Both the position numbers and the translations under genes were made by a program. From positions 30,039,718-30,103,717 of the forward strand of contig NW_026622974.1 of assembly GCF_023065955.2 (NCBI RefSeq): DNA of 64,000 nucleotides. Reading direction: 5' to 3'. This document shows, in pieces, positions 45,750 to 56,368 of this stretch. This stretch comes from Ursus arctos. Taxonomy: Eukaryota; Chordata; Mammalia; Carnivora; Ursidae. Below the pieces are notes generated by a model. It worked only from the letters and a program-made list of their open reading frames with translations. It did no database searches and was not told the DNA's origin. Numbering within the stretch: position 1 is the stretch's first letter; each line of letters starts with the position of its first letter.

Positions 45750-46020
45750 CTTGACTATGGGATGCTGCATGATCTGTCTCTATCGACCTCTCCATCTTTG
45801 TCTTATTTCATTCTCTACTCTGCCCAGCATCCTGTCTCACTGGCTTCTAAAATTTTCTTCTCAGAGGCTCCTCTCCTAATGACTCTATCCCCTGCCACTG
45901 GTTTTCTATATTTCAGCCCTCTGTTTATTTCCTCCATAGAAAACCGCAATTTATGCTTATATACTCATATATTTGTGACATTTATTTTTTCTCCTCCAGG
46001 CCACATCTAATTACATTCAG
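45750..46020 (+). mobile_element. LINE2 fragment
   Basis: TGCATGATCTGTCTCTATCG, TTCATTCTCTACTCTGCCCA, TTTCTTCTCAGAGGCTCCTC, TGTTTATTTCCTCCATAGAA follow the L2 3' half in sense orientation, diverged. Confidence 0.6.
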
Positions 46021-47369
46021 AGATTCCATCGTATAATTGCTTCCTTTGCAGTAGAATATAACTATTTTACTAGAACTAAAATATAGTAGGTCCATAGTAC
46101 ACAAGCACACATACACATACTTGCACACACATTATTTAAATATGCACAAATAGGTAAATAATATCATAAATATGTAAATAATGTCATTTCTGGATATTTA
46201 GATCACTAGCAACTTTTATTTTCTTCTTTTTTTATAGGTATTTTCTAATTTTTCTACAACAGACATGTTATTTTTGTAATAGAAAACAATAAATGCTGTA
46301 AAAAGACAATAAAAGAAAAAAATTCTCAAAATACGTTCACATAAATTTTTAAAGATTATAGTGTATAATGACTTTTTAGTTCCATAAAGCTTTAAAATGC
46401 CCTCAGATATCTTGTTGGAATTATTCCCATACGACTATCTCACATAGTACATCATGGAAACATCTGTGGTTGTTCAGTACTCAATGGGAATAGTCTTTCC
46501 TTTAGCAACGAGAAGCCTGCTGTTTTGTTGTAGGTGGTGTTTTCATGAAATTACACACGAATACTTGTCAGGACACATTTCATAAAAATAACAATTTATT
46601 TTTTCAAACCACAAAGAAGAGAGCATGTTTATTATTTACATAGTTAATTTTATCATTAAAAGTGTTTGGCACTTCCGTCTAAGTTTAAAACAGATTTTTA
46701 AAAGTTCCGTGTGTACTGTTATCAAGTAAATAGTGTTGGCAGGATATATTCATTGGGGACAATTGTATATGTTCACTAAAGTGCTGCTTAATTTTCTCAG
46801 AATACAATTCACAAAATGTTGCAAAGGAAATTGTATGGTGTACAGTATTAAGAACTACGACGGAATAAAAAGGAGAGAAATTCAACTGTTCAGAATAATG
46901 AGGGAAATTCCACAGAGTTATACACACTGGATCCGGGTCTCTGAACAAGTCGTACAAGGCTGGGGGGAGGGTAACACAAACATTCTGCCAGGAAGCAGTA
47001 GCATGGGAAGCAAACATAGCCTGTTTGGAGGCTTGTATTGAATAATTATAATCCAAGCCCATGGTATGTTATGCAAAACCCTGCGTCCCAATGTGTTTCT
47101 GAATTCAGAAATTTTTAGATTTGAAAAACACAATATGGAGTTATAAAATACCCTATCATACCCAGAGGGGTCTGGTACAGTACCCTGTCATCAAACTAAT
47201 TAATATCTCCAGTAAAATAAATATAGACTAGATGCAGTCTTACACCCGTTCAAGTTGGGCTTTACTATCAGACGAGTTTGGGTTAGGTCAGGATTTGTTA
47301 CAAAAGAACTATGTAAAAACTTACGATACAGACTTGCAGTTTTGGACTTGCAGATAAGGTGTGGTCCAC
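46021..47369. other. Mostly unassigned; block with minus-strand poly(A) signal
   Basis: 46590-47150 is free of repeats I recognise. The minus strand has AATAAA at about 46596-46601 and a 125-codon frame (46685-47062, opened by ATG) with no recognisable domain. This could be a 3' UTR or last exon on the minus strand, but nothing confirms it. Confidence 0.35.
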
Positions 47370-47570
47370 CTCAGATAACATTTATTGGTCAATTATTATG
47401 TTCAACGCAAGTGCCTTGGATGTAATAACTCAATTATTTCTACTTATAATTCTCCCTCTTTTTCAAGTGGGGGAATAACAGAACAGCAACATCAATGCAG
47501 CTGAAAATGTCACACATTTAAGAGTCACGTGCTAGAAAGTGATGGAGCAAGGATTTGAATGGAGACAATT
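47370..47570 (-). mobile_element. MIR SINE, antisense
   Basis: ATTATGTTCAACGCAAGTGC, TTTCAAGTGGGGGAATAACA, AGTGATGGAGCAAGGATTTG correspond to the antisense MIR, diverged. Confidence 0.6.
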
Positions 47571-48480
47571 TTTGATATATGGCCTCTCATAATACACCCC
47601 AGCCATTATCTATAGTTTGTATGCAGGGTGTGAATGAAGGAGAGGTTGGGAGTGAGGCTTAAGAGAGGCAGGATGCAGAGAAACTTTAAGGAAAAGGGGA
47701 CGGATACAGTGGAAATTAAATATCTAGTGGTTATCCCCAAGGAGATTTTTCTGATCTTGTGGATTATCAGTTCTCTTCCAACTATTCTCATCTATGATGT
47801 GCAATGAAAATACTTCTTCGGAGATAAATCTGCAGAACAAATAAACAATCAAGCAGCATTTGGTGGTTACTTCTTACTATTCTTAAATGAATTTTACTTA
47901 TGGTTTTTAAGTCTTAATCCTTCTATGCCCAGAGGAAACAGCTTAAATCACCTTCATGGAACTAAAGCTTCCTAGTATCCGAGAACAGCTTCTGAAAACC
48001 TGAAATGCTCTCAGAAAGTCAGTGTACTTTTGCCAAGAATGGCACCCCTCCTGGGTTATTTTTCAAAACTTGAAAAGACATCTCAGGCAACCAGGAGTGG
48101 GGAGCCTGTTTCATATCCCACATTACTTACAAAGAGATGCAAAAACAGTCAAAGTTTGCGTCTGGAAAGCTATCCACCAGCTTCTTCTGTAGTTCCGAGA
48201 GGCAGGATGTCTGACTCAGGAGCAGCTCTGGTGTATTGGAGAGATGCAGGACCAAGGAAAAAGGAAGCCTGATTTCTAGCACCAGTGCGGTCCTTACAGT
48301 GAGAGAAGACTAAGCTAAATCACTTCTCTGGCCACCACGTCCCTGGCTTTAGAATGAGGAAACTAGAGAAAGGGCACCTTTTTGGATATGCTTTCTAGTT
48401 TTTATTATCATCATTTTATCAAAATAGCTTCTAGATTGTAAATATAGAAGATTTTGAAAATCAAGGTCTTGTCATTGTTA
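47571..48480. other. Unassigned
   Basis: An 80-codon frame (48030-48272) and a possible MIR 3' scrap near 48310-48365 (GACTAAGCTAAATCACTTCT). Nothing firm. Confidence 0.45.
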
Positions 48481-48484
48481 GAGA

Positions 48485-48700
48485 TGTGATACTATTCATT
48501 CATTCACATAAGAAGTATTTGTTGAGGGACTACTTCCAGTAGGTTGCAAAAGAACGTGAGAAAAATACACAAGGTTTCTTTGCTCATGGAAGTCTCAGCC
48601 TAGTAGGAGATACAGTTAAATAGACCGTGACAATGCAGTGTAATCTGTGCGTTGATGAATTCTGTGGGCGTGAGGAGGAGTACCTAACGTTTTTTGCTAT
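48485..48700 (-). mobile_element. LINE2 3' end, antisense
   Basis: CTATTCATTCATTCACATAA, AGTATTTGTTGAGGGACTAC, TCATGGAAGTCTCAGCCTAG, TAGGAGATACAGTTAAATAG follow L2 in antisense. Confidence 0.65.
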
Positions 48701-49934
48701 AAAGTGAAAAATTATTTAAAACCCAGTGTAGATTTAGTCACCATTGTCTTCCATTTGAAAGCAGCATAGTTCACTTTAGTGAAAAGTTAAAAATTCCTTA
48801 GAATACTGTTGTCATCTATCTTGTAACAGAGATTGATTAACAAAGGTTAAAGAAAAACCGAAACTTTGGGCAGGCCTTCTGTGCTAGTAGACTGACATCT
48901 GGAGTGGCTAGCCCTTCATTTTCGCAGGCGTGAATGAGCCGGGTAGAGGGAACCAGATGTTCTGCCTAATAACGTGAAAGGCATTGGTGTTTGCAGCAGA
49001 AGAACTGTCGCACAGCCTAGCAGGAAACGGACGACCATAACTTTCAGAGAAAGATGGTCAAAGTCTCAAAGCCTAATATTTTAAATATTCTTAAGGCTCT
49101 TTTCCTCAAAACTTTTGATGAAACCTGCTATACATATAATGGGTCAAATGAGGTCATCCAGGGGAAAATCAAAGGAAAGGAGCAGGCATAGCAATTTGGG
49201 GGAGGCGTGGAAGAGAAGTTGATTGATAGCAGTAGGAACTGAAAAGCGAACAATATCAAAATTTCAGCAAAAGTGGCAATTCTTAGCCAGAAAGGCTCAG
49301 GTTAGTTTAAGTGACTGTGGCACAGAAATCTTACTGCCAATCCTTCAGATACAAGACCCTCAAGGGAGACTGAATTGTGCCCAATGCGCTTCTTGCTCTT
49401 CCCTGCCTCAAAGTGAGTCAGAGTACAGGAAGATGACTGCTTGCATAAAAAAATAATAATTCGAAGGATAAACTACATTTTTTTTCTTAAAGTTATAAGT
49501 ATCAGATACCAAAAAATTTAAGATTCCTAAAAAAAACGTGATCTGCTAGAGCTGAGAAGTGAGACAAGCCCTATTATGACGCTAATGAGTAGAAAATCTC
49601 TAAGACCCTCAAGAATATTTCCCTCCTCCTTGGCCATTGTGATTAAAAGGAGAGGCAACCAGAGACTGGGCTTTGGAGGGAGGAACATGGCGCGTATTAT
49701 CTCCATATACCGTAACTGACTTAATATTCCTTATGTGTTGCCTTGTATTAAATTTCTTTTCTTTAAATCGGTATTGTAGGACTCTTTTTTCCTCAAAAGG
49801 CAAGAGATTATATATTAAGTCATCTGTTGAAATAGCCTGTCACACACTGAACATATATGGCTTAGGTATTGAGGTCCTCTTACGCTGAGGTCCTAGGTAG
49901 AAGGTAAGGTCCCTAAACTTCCCTTTCCGTCATG
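48701..49934. other. Repeat-poor stretch
   Basis: No repeat recognised. Short frames at 49223-49456 and 49609-49888 are unsupported. Composition is more balanced than the window average. Confidence 0.5.
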
Positions 49935-50048
49935 TTTCCCTACTGGAATGTATGGTCCAGGAGGGCAGGAAACAGGTCTGTCCTGCGTCCCAGCTACAAC
50001 ACCCTCAATTCTCAGTGCGGTGCCTGTCACATAATAAACACTTGTTTA
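49935..50048 (+). mobile_element. LINE2 3' end
   Basis: CTACTGGAATGTATGGTCCA, GGAGGGCAGGAAACAGGTCT, GGTGCCTGTCACATAATAAA match the L2 terminus. Confidence 0.8.
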
Positions 50049-51734
50049 GCATCTGTATAAAATTAAGGTAAACATTCATGTAAGAACGGTTATGAACTCT
50101 CACACATGTAATTGTAGTTATGGACTCACTCTGAAGATGGGTTTCCTCATGAGATAATTTTTCTCCCATAAGTTGCTCTGATATAAACAATATACCGTCT
50201 TCATTACAGACGTCCTAATAGATTGAGAAAGAATGAGGTTGGGGTGCTGGAGATGCTAAAGATCAGAAAGCCAAACAAAGCTAACCAGCCCCGCTGGGAC
50301 AGAAAACAAGTGATTTCAGCAGCCATACGATGAAGCATTTTGAACTGTAGCTCAAGGTGTGTGGCAAATAATAAAATGCAGTGAGTATAGCTTGCAGAAT
50401 GACAGTTTGGCCGTTCTCATCAATTTCTTTGATACTCATTCTCTTGTTTCATACTCCCAGCTTAAGTTACGAAAGAGAGTGCACGGTAAGCCTGAAACCG
50501 TCGTGCCTTCACCCCTAGCGGTGGAGAGCACTTTCATTAATTAATGTGTACACTAAGATTAAGAGTGTTAACAGTGAGGGGCTGATCTCGCTAGTTTTAA
50601 ATGACTTAAAAATCGTAGTGATTAATCTTATTTTGGTTTTTGAAACCGTCTTTCCCCAAGGTCTGAATGTGCATTTACATAATTAACAAACATAAATAAT
50701 TAAATCATGGCTGGTTTGTGGAAGTCCTGCTGCACATCCATGTATCGCTGTTCGTCCTTCCATAGAAGAGAGTATCTACGTGAGTCTTTTTGCCTTTTCT
50801 TTTCCCCTGTAGAATGGGAATATAAAGCACCACGGCATCCATAAGGCCATAATGGAAAGGCATTTTGACATTTTCAAATGTGTTTTGACAGATCAGGTAG
50901 TGCTTTTGAAGTGAACTTGAGAAACATGAATTTTTTATGGGTAACTGCATGCAGCATGGTCTGACTACTGAAGATAAACATGCTTGTAGGAAAACCATGA
51001 GGCAGATAGAAGAGTCGCAAAAAATAAAATGTGAGGATACTTATAATCAGATCAAAACACTAGGTTGCTCTCATGTCACTCTAGCAGGGTACGCACATGA
51101 TAAAAATATATGGGAAATGAAGAATTGCCTGAATAATCCCATAAGTAATCGAAGATGGCCCCCAAGTTATCATCAGCTCTATTACACAGCCTCCATTGAT
51201 CAAGTGGACCAAACGTTACCCAATAACTCGCCTGCTGTAGTATTTGATACTGTAGAGACGTAAGATGTGTACATGTGAGGCCAAGTGAACACATAAATGT
51301 TGACAAAAACTTAGAAATTATAATTGATGTGAATAGGCCACCTGATGTTTCTAAAGGCAGCCAAACAATTGTCCCCTTATTTCTCTGACTCTCATTCTCC
51401 TGCACCTGCTGATGTGTCTTGGACGGCGATGGCTCAATGATGCACAAACTCTCTTTTTCAATTACTCTGTCTTTTCTGTTTCCAGACTCAGCCCCACAGT
51501 AATCCATCTTCCTCAGTAGATTCCCAACTATTTTCTATTATCAGCCAAGACTTGTTTTTCCTAGTACATAGTGAGAACATGGTGAGATCGTGGTCTAACA
51601 GAGCTTTCTGAGACTTTAGGGAAAATAGCTGTTTTAAAAAATACCAAAAAGGAAAGGAAACAAACAAAAATGCCATCTTCTATTTTTAACTCTCGCAACC
51701 TATCTACAGTTCTTTTTTTAAATGATCTTTTCCC
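50049..51734. other. Repeat-poor stretch
   Basis: Contains the longest non-repeat frames of the window: 108 codons plus (50937-51263) and 143 codons minus (51076-51507), overlapping in antisense. Neither protein is recognisable and at most one could be real. No promoter, splice or polyadenylation evidence was found. Confidence 0.45.
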
Positions 51735-52065
51735 AATCAGACAGATTCTCTTTGAGAGCAAAAATACTGTTTTATTCAATTTTACATTCTTTTTTTAAAA
51801 TAAAGATTTACGTATTGGAGAGAGAGCACAAGCGTGCTGGCGAGGGAGAGGGAGAGAGAGAAACTTAGCAGACTCTGCGCCAAACACGGAGCCACATGTG
51901 GTGCTCGATCTCATGACCTGAGATCACGACCCGAGCCCAAACCAAGAGTTGGGCACTTAACTGACTATGCCACCCTGGCACCCTTCAATTTTACATTCTT
52001 ATTGTCTGTCCGAGGGCGTGCCACAGAGTAGGAGCTCCATAAATGTTAAATGAATGCATTGGTGC
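51735..52065 (+). mobile_element. LINE2 3' end split by a SINE
   Basis: CAGATTCTCTTTGAGAGCAA then TTTTATTCAATTTTACATTC, interrupted, resuming with ATTGTCTGTCCGAGGGCGTG and CACAGAGTAGGAGCTCCATA to AATGTTAAATGAATGCA. Its terminal TGAATGA-like repeat runs into the (GGAT)n tract. Confidence 0.78.
51792..51983 (-). mobile_element. Can-SINE (SINEC) in LINE2, perfect 17-bp target-site duplication
   Basis: AAAGATTTACGTATTGGAGA, GCTCGATCTCATGACCTGAG, AACCAAGAGTTGGGCACTTA, GCCACCCTGGCACCC. TTCAATTTTACATTCTT at 51775-51791 and 51984-52000. The body is diverged, so the perfect duplication is notable. Confidence 0.95.
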
Positions 52066-52105
52066 ATGGATGGATGGATGGATGGATGGATGGATGGATG
52101 GATGG
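52066..52105 (+). repeat. (GGAT)n microsatellite
   Basis: About ten uninterrupted GGAT/TGGA units just after the L2 end. Confidence 0.97.
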
Positions 52106-52109
52106 TTGG

Positions 52110-52325
52110 GAGAACAAATAGATGAATGGACGGGTAGATTGATGTATGGAAAAGTGTCTTCAGTGGTATTAAATGAACTTGAGTTTCCACAAAGCAATGT
52201 GAAGTCAATATAAATGTTTTCTTTAGCCTCATCCTCAACTAAACAATTACATTCTCTTTTTCCTTTTCTTGTCATGATATTAACAGACACAACCTACCAA
52301 AACTACAGTAAAAAACGTGTAGTCC
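52110..52325. other. No recognised feature
   Basis: Complex sequence, no family assigned. Confidence 0.4.
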
Positions 52326-52329
52326 CTCT

Positions 52330-52680
52330 TTCAGTTATCCGTTGCTACGTAATGAACCACCTCAAAATTTAGCGGCTTACAAGAACAATGTATTATTATT
52401 TCTTCCAGATCTTTGACTTGGCAAGGCTCAACTGGGCAGTTCTCATTTGGGATCTCTCCCGAGACTGCAGTCAGACATGGTGGTTGGGGTCTGAGTCCTC
52501 CGAGGGCTTGGCTTAATCAGAATGTCCAGGATGGCTTACTCATATGAGGTTTTTGGTGGAATAGAGGTGTCTTTGACAGGCAGATCCAATGATGTGTTGG
52601 GGAATAGCAGAATCCAGGTTGGGATGGGCTAGTGGGATTAGAGAAGGGAGGAAATAAAGACCCATCTATGAACATCCTTT
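52330..52680 (+). mobile_element. Old interspersed repeat, family not assigned
   Basis: GTTATCCGTTGCTACGTAAT, CAAAATTTAGCGGCTTACAA, AATGTATTATTATTTCTTCC, GGCTCAACTGGGCAGTTCTC belong to a widespread mammalian repeat whose consensus I recognise but cannot name with certainty. A reverse-complement-like piece of the same unit appears at 4918-4993. Confidence 0.55.
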
Positions 52681-52789
52681 TGGTCATTGCTGTCTTCTTT
52701 CTTCTGCCTAAGATTCTGTGTTAACACAAACATACAGAAATATGCCATCCACTTTCCCTTCCTTTACAGCAAAGGCACCCAAATCTTGA

Positions 52790-53105
52790 TTATTTTATAC
52801 TTAGCACTATATCTTGGAAATTTTCCATATCAGTTTATGTAGAGTTCCTGTTCTTTATGTAGCAACACAGTGCAGCATTCCATTGTATAACTGTCCCATA
52901 CTTTAACTATTTGAGTTATGCTGTACCTTCTTATTATACATGATGCTGTGAATATATATAATTGGAATTACTATGTTAAAAGGCATTGTTCTCCTTAGGA
53001 TTTGTACTAATTTGCATTTCTAACAGCAATGTTAAAGGGTGACTGTTTCCTCAGAATTCAGTTACATGTGTTATCAAACTTTGACCTTTTTTCTAACCTG
53101 ATAAA
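52790..53105 (-). mobile_element. L1M 3' region, antisense
   Basis: CATTCCATTGTATAACTGTC, TGATGCTGTGAATATATATA, TTTGTACTAATTTGCATTTC are antisense L1M 3' sequence, strongly diverged. Confidence 0.6.
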
Positions 53106-53129
53106 TTAAAAATGACATCCCAGTAACAT

Positions 53130-54000
53130 TTTAAATATATATATAATATAAATATATATGTATATTTAAATAAGTGAAATTCATATCACACAAAATGAAA
53201 GATTTTGAAATGCACAATCCAGTGAAATTTAGTATATTGGTAAACTGCCACCTCTATCAAGTTACAAACATTTTTATCACCCCAAAAGAAAACCCTGTCC
53301 CCAAGCAATCACTCCTCATTCCTCCCTTCCCCCCATGCCATAGCAACCACCAATCTAACTTCTGTCTCTATGGATTTACCTATTCTGAGTATTTCCTCTA
53401 AATGCAATCATGTAAATCCTTTTGTGTCTGGCTTCTTTCACTTTGTATAATGTTTTTGAGGCTCATGCCCATTGTACCATGCGTTAGTACTTTATTCCTT
53501 TCTGTGGCTGATTAATATTCTGTTTTCTGTATATACCACAATTTGTTTATCATTGGTCCCTAATGGAAAATTGGATTTTTTTTCACCTTTTGGCTATGGT
53601 GAATAGTGCTGCTATGAACGTTTTCGTACCCGTATTTGTTTAAATATCTGTTTTCAGTTGGAGGGGGTTACATACATAAGAGTGGAAATTCTGGGTCAGA
53701 TGTTAATTCAACGTTTGATTTTTTTGAGGAAATGCCAAACTATTGTCTCCAGTAAATGGTTGTACCATTTTATATTTCCACCAGCGATTTATCAGGGTGC
53801 CATTTTCTTTACATCCTCAGTAACATTTGTTATTTTCCTTTTTTTTTTTTTCATTATAGCCATCCTAGTATGTGTGATACGGTGTCTCATTGTGGATTCT
53901 TGATCTGCTTATGGTTACACGATTGTGTTCATTCTATGAAAATTTATCAATCTGCCAATTAATATGTGTGTATTTTCTGCATGCATTTATTTCAATAAAA
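53130..54000 (-). mobile_element. L1M 3' UTR, antisense
   Basis: CACAATCCAGTGAAATTTAG, CATAGCAACCACCAATCTAA, CTTTTGTGTCTGGCTTCTTT, TATATACCACAATTTGTTTA, TAGTGCTGCTATGAACGTTT, ACATCCTCAGTAACATTTGT in antisense L1 order. Frames of 75-81 codons inside are incidental. Confidence 0.85.
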
Positions 54001-55750
54001 TGTTTACATAATTTTAATGTAAATATTTGTTGAAGAATAAATGAGTATACGTTATTGAAAGTATTTATTAAATCGGTTTCCTTAACAAACTAAATTTTTA
54101 GTATCTAGGCAAGCATTTTCCCTTTTCCTTTTCTTTGTTCTTGTTGTACAGATAATTAAGCTTACTTAATTGTATTAAAATAATCTTTGGTAAGATTGGA
54201 GATGTGGGCAAGAGATACTAAAAGCAGGGGAGATATTCATTTATCTGAGAGAAAAATAAACGATAGGAAAGAAAAGGGAGAAGGGAGAGGGGAAGAAAGG
54301 AAAGAATCATTATATGGGTAAGGGCTCAAGTGAGGGTGAAGGGAGAGAGAAGCTGAAGGGCATAAGCAGTATTGAAAGCTAAAGTAATGGGAGAGAGAAT
54401 TTCCATGAGGCATTATTTTGGGTTGTAAGTTGGATTGATTTCGATGTCCTTTAGACATGTCAATAGAAAAATGAAATATATTTTGGATTTTGGATTCTTT
54501 TGGTTGTTGTCTGTGTTATGGTAAATGTAATATCCAATGGAAAGTAGATTATGAAATGCTCCAGCTTGTTTTCAAGTTGGTGTTTATATTTATTTTACTT
54601 TTTTTAGGTTATTATTGAAACAAAAGTTCAATATAAAAAAATCTGGTATATAGCCCGAAAACATGTTTGCTAACCCCAGTTTGAGAAATACAAGGACTTT
54701 CACAAAGTTAGCAGCCAGGACACAAAACTCAATTAGGGCTTCTTTGTGAAACATAAAAATTATTGAAGATAAAAAAATCACAGTTTTCTCACAAAAATGT
54801 CAACATAATTATTTTCTGCTATGTAACAAGCTCCTATGTCTCTATAGGTTTTCCATGAGACATAGAAAAGATAAAGAAGGACCCTTTTGTAATGAAGCAG
54901 GGCTCTCAGGAACATAATGGCTCTGAGCTCAAAATCTATGTGGAAGTAGGTTGTAGGGAAGATCTTCAGAAATAACGTCCATTTATAATTTCTGTTTCTT
55001 TCTCATAATGCTATATATTTTTTTATTTATTTTATTTCCTAATATTATAAATATAAAAAATTGCAAAAATACTTTAAAAATCACAAATGGTTTGTCTTTA
55101 TGTTTTTGTCTTTTTTCCTATAGTCACCTCAGTTGTGTCTGTTTTTTTCTTTTGTTTGTGTGTATGTGTGTATTTCAGTTAAAATAAACAACAAACAAAG
55201 AAAGACACAAAGAAACAAAATGAATAAAATATGAAAAGTCGCTGCCCTAAATTGGCAGACATCTATCTCTCAATATGAAATTATTTCACAGTAACTTCCT
55301 TGCTCTTGAAATTTACTTATAGAAATATTCATTTATGTTTTTCTTCTATTGAGGAAAAATAATAAAGATAGTACTTGCCAGTTAAAGTGTATGTTGAATC
55401 CAACTTATCTCGAATAACCACTTGTGACTGCTCTATGTTTTCCTTTCTCACCCAACCTCTTCTTATAAAAGAAATGTTATTTTAAATTATTTTTTCAATT
55501 TGTAAAAGTGTGTTTGTTGCCAAAACTTCTGGACATATGACTAGTCTTTAATCCATCAAACACATAATGTCCAGGAGCAAACCATATTATTCATAGGATT
55601 TAACCAAATATCCTTACAAGCTCGAGAGTTCTGTGTACCCAACATCAAGAGGCAAGCCCCTTTCTTCTTGGCATCAGAGTTCTCATCTTTTATCACCCAG
55701 ATGCAACAGCTCCGTAGAGCTACACAATGTTAACTCAGGTTGAGAGCGCT
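54001..55750. other. Unassigned; purine-rich patch
   Basis: 54245-54370 is purine-rich (GGGAGAAGGGAGAGGGGAAG). The rest is AT-rich without a recognised family. Confidence 0.45.
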
Positions 55751-55754
55751 CAGG

Positions 55755-55865
55755 AGGTCATCCCCTTCATTCACTGTCTTCATTCACTCTTTAAAGCATA
55801 CATTTATTGAACACTCTGTGCTCCACTTGGCAATGAAAGGGATACATGGAATTTTAATTCATTGA
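55755..55865 (-). mobile_element. LINE2 3' end, antisense (weak)
   Basis: CATTCACTGTCTTCATTCAC, ACATTTATTGAACACTCTGT, GAAAGGGATACATGGA follow antisense L2. Confidence 0.5.
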
Positions 55866-55890
55866 CTCTACCATCTAAAGAGAAGATTGT

Positions 55891-56093
55891 GGGGTGCCTG
55901 GGTGGCTTAGTACATTAAGCGTCTGCCTTCAGCTCAGGTCATGATCCCAGGGTTCTAGGATGAAGCCCTCCACATAGGGTTCCCTGCTCATCAGGGAGCC
56001 TGCTTCTCCCTCTCCTGCTCCCCTGCTTGTGCTCTCTCTCTCTCTCCCTCTCTCTATCCTGTGTCAAATAAATAAATAAAATCTTTAAAAAAA
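55891..56093 (+). mobile_element. Can-SINE (SINEC) with target-site duplication
   Basis: GGGGTGCCTGGGTGGCTTAG, AAGCGTCTGCCTTCAGCTCA, tail AAATAAATAAATAAAATCTT. TAAAGAGAAGATTGT (55876-55890) and TAAAGAGAAGCTTGT (56094-56108) agree at 14 of 15 positions. An antisense SINE follows 78 bp away. Confidence 0.96.
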
Positions 56094-56171
56094 TAAAGAG
56101 AAGCTTGTGAACATACGAAGTTTAACACTAATACGAAAGCTAAGTAACAAAAATGAGATTATTACATGATA

Positions 56172-56368
56172 ACTTTTTAAAGATTTTATTTATTAGAGAG
56201 AAAGAAAGAGCTAGAGAGAGAGCATGAGCAGGGAGGACAGGCAGAGGCAGAGGGAGAAGCAGACTCCCTGCTGAGCAAGGAGCCTGATGCGGGACTTGAT
56301 CCCAAGACCCTAGGATCATGACCTGAGATGGAGGCAGATACTTAACTGACTGCGCCACCCAGGCAACC
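56172..56368 (-). mobile_element. Can-SINE (SINEC), antisense
   Basis: AAAGATTTTATTTATTAGAG, GGAGAAGCAGACTCCCTGCT, GGATCATGACCTGAGATGGA, GCGCCACCCAGGCAACC. Flanks ACATGATAACTTTT and ATATGATAATTTTT look like a diverged target-site duplication. Confidence 0.93.

Noticed and set aside
52066..52105. (GGAT)n as a possible CRISPR or satellite array
   Set aside because: A simple tetranucleotide repeat without spacers.
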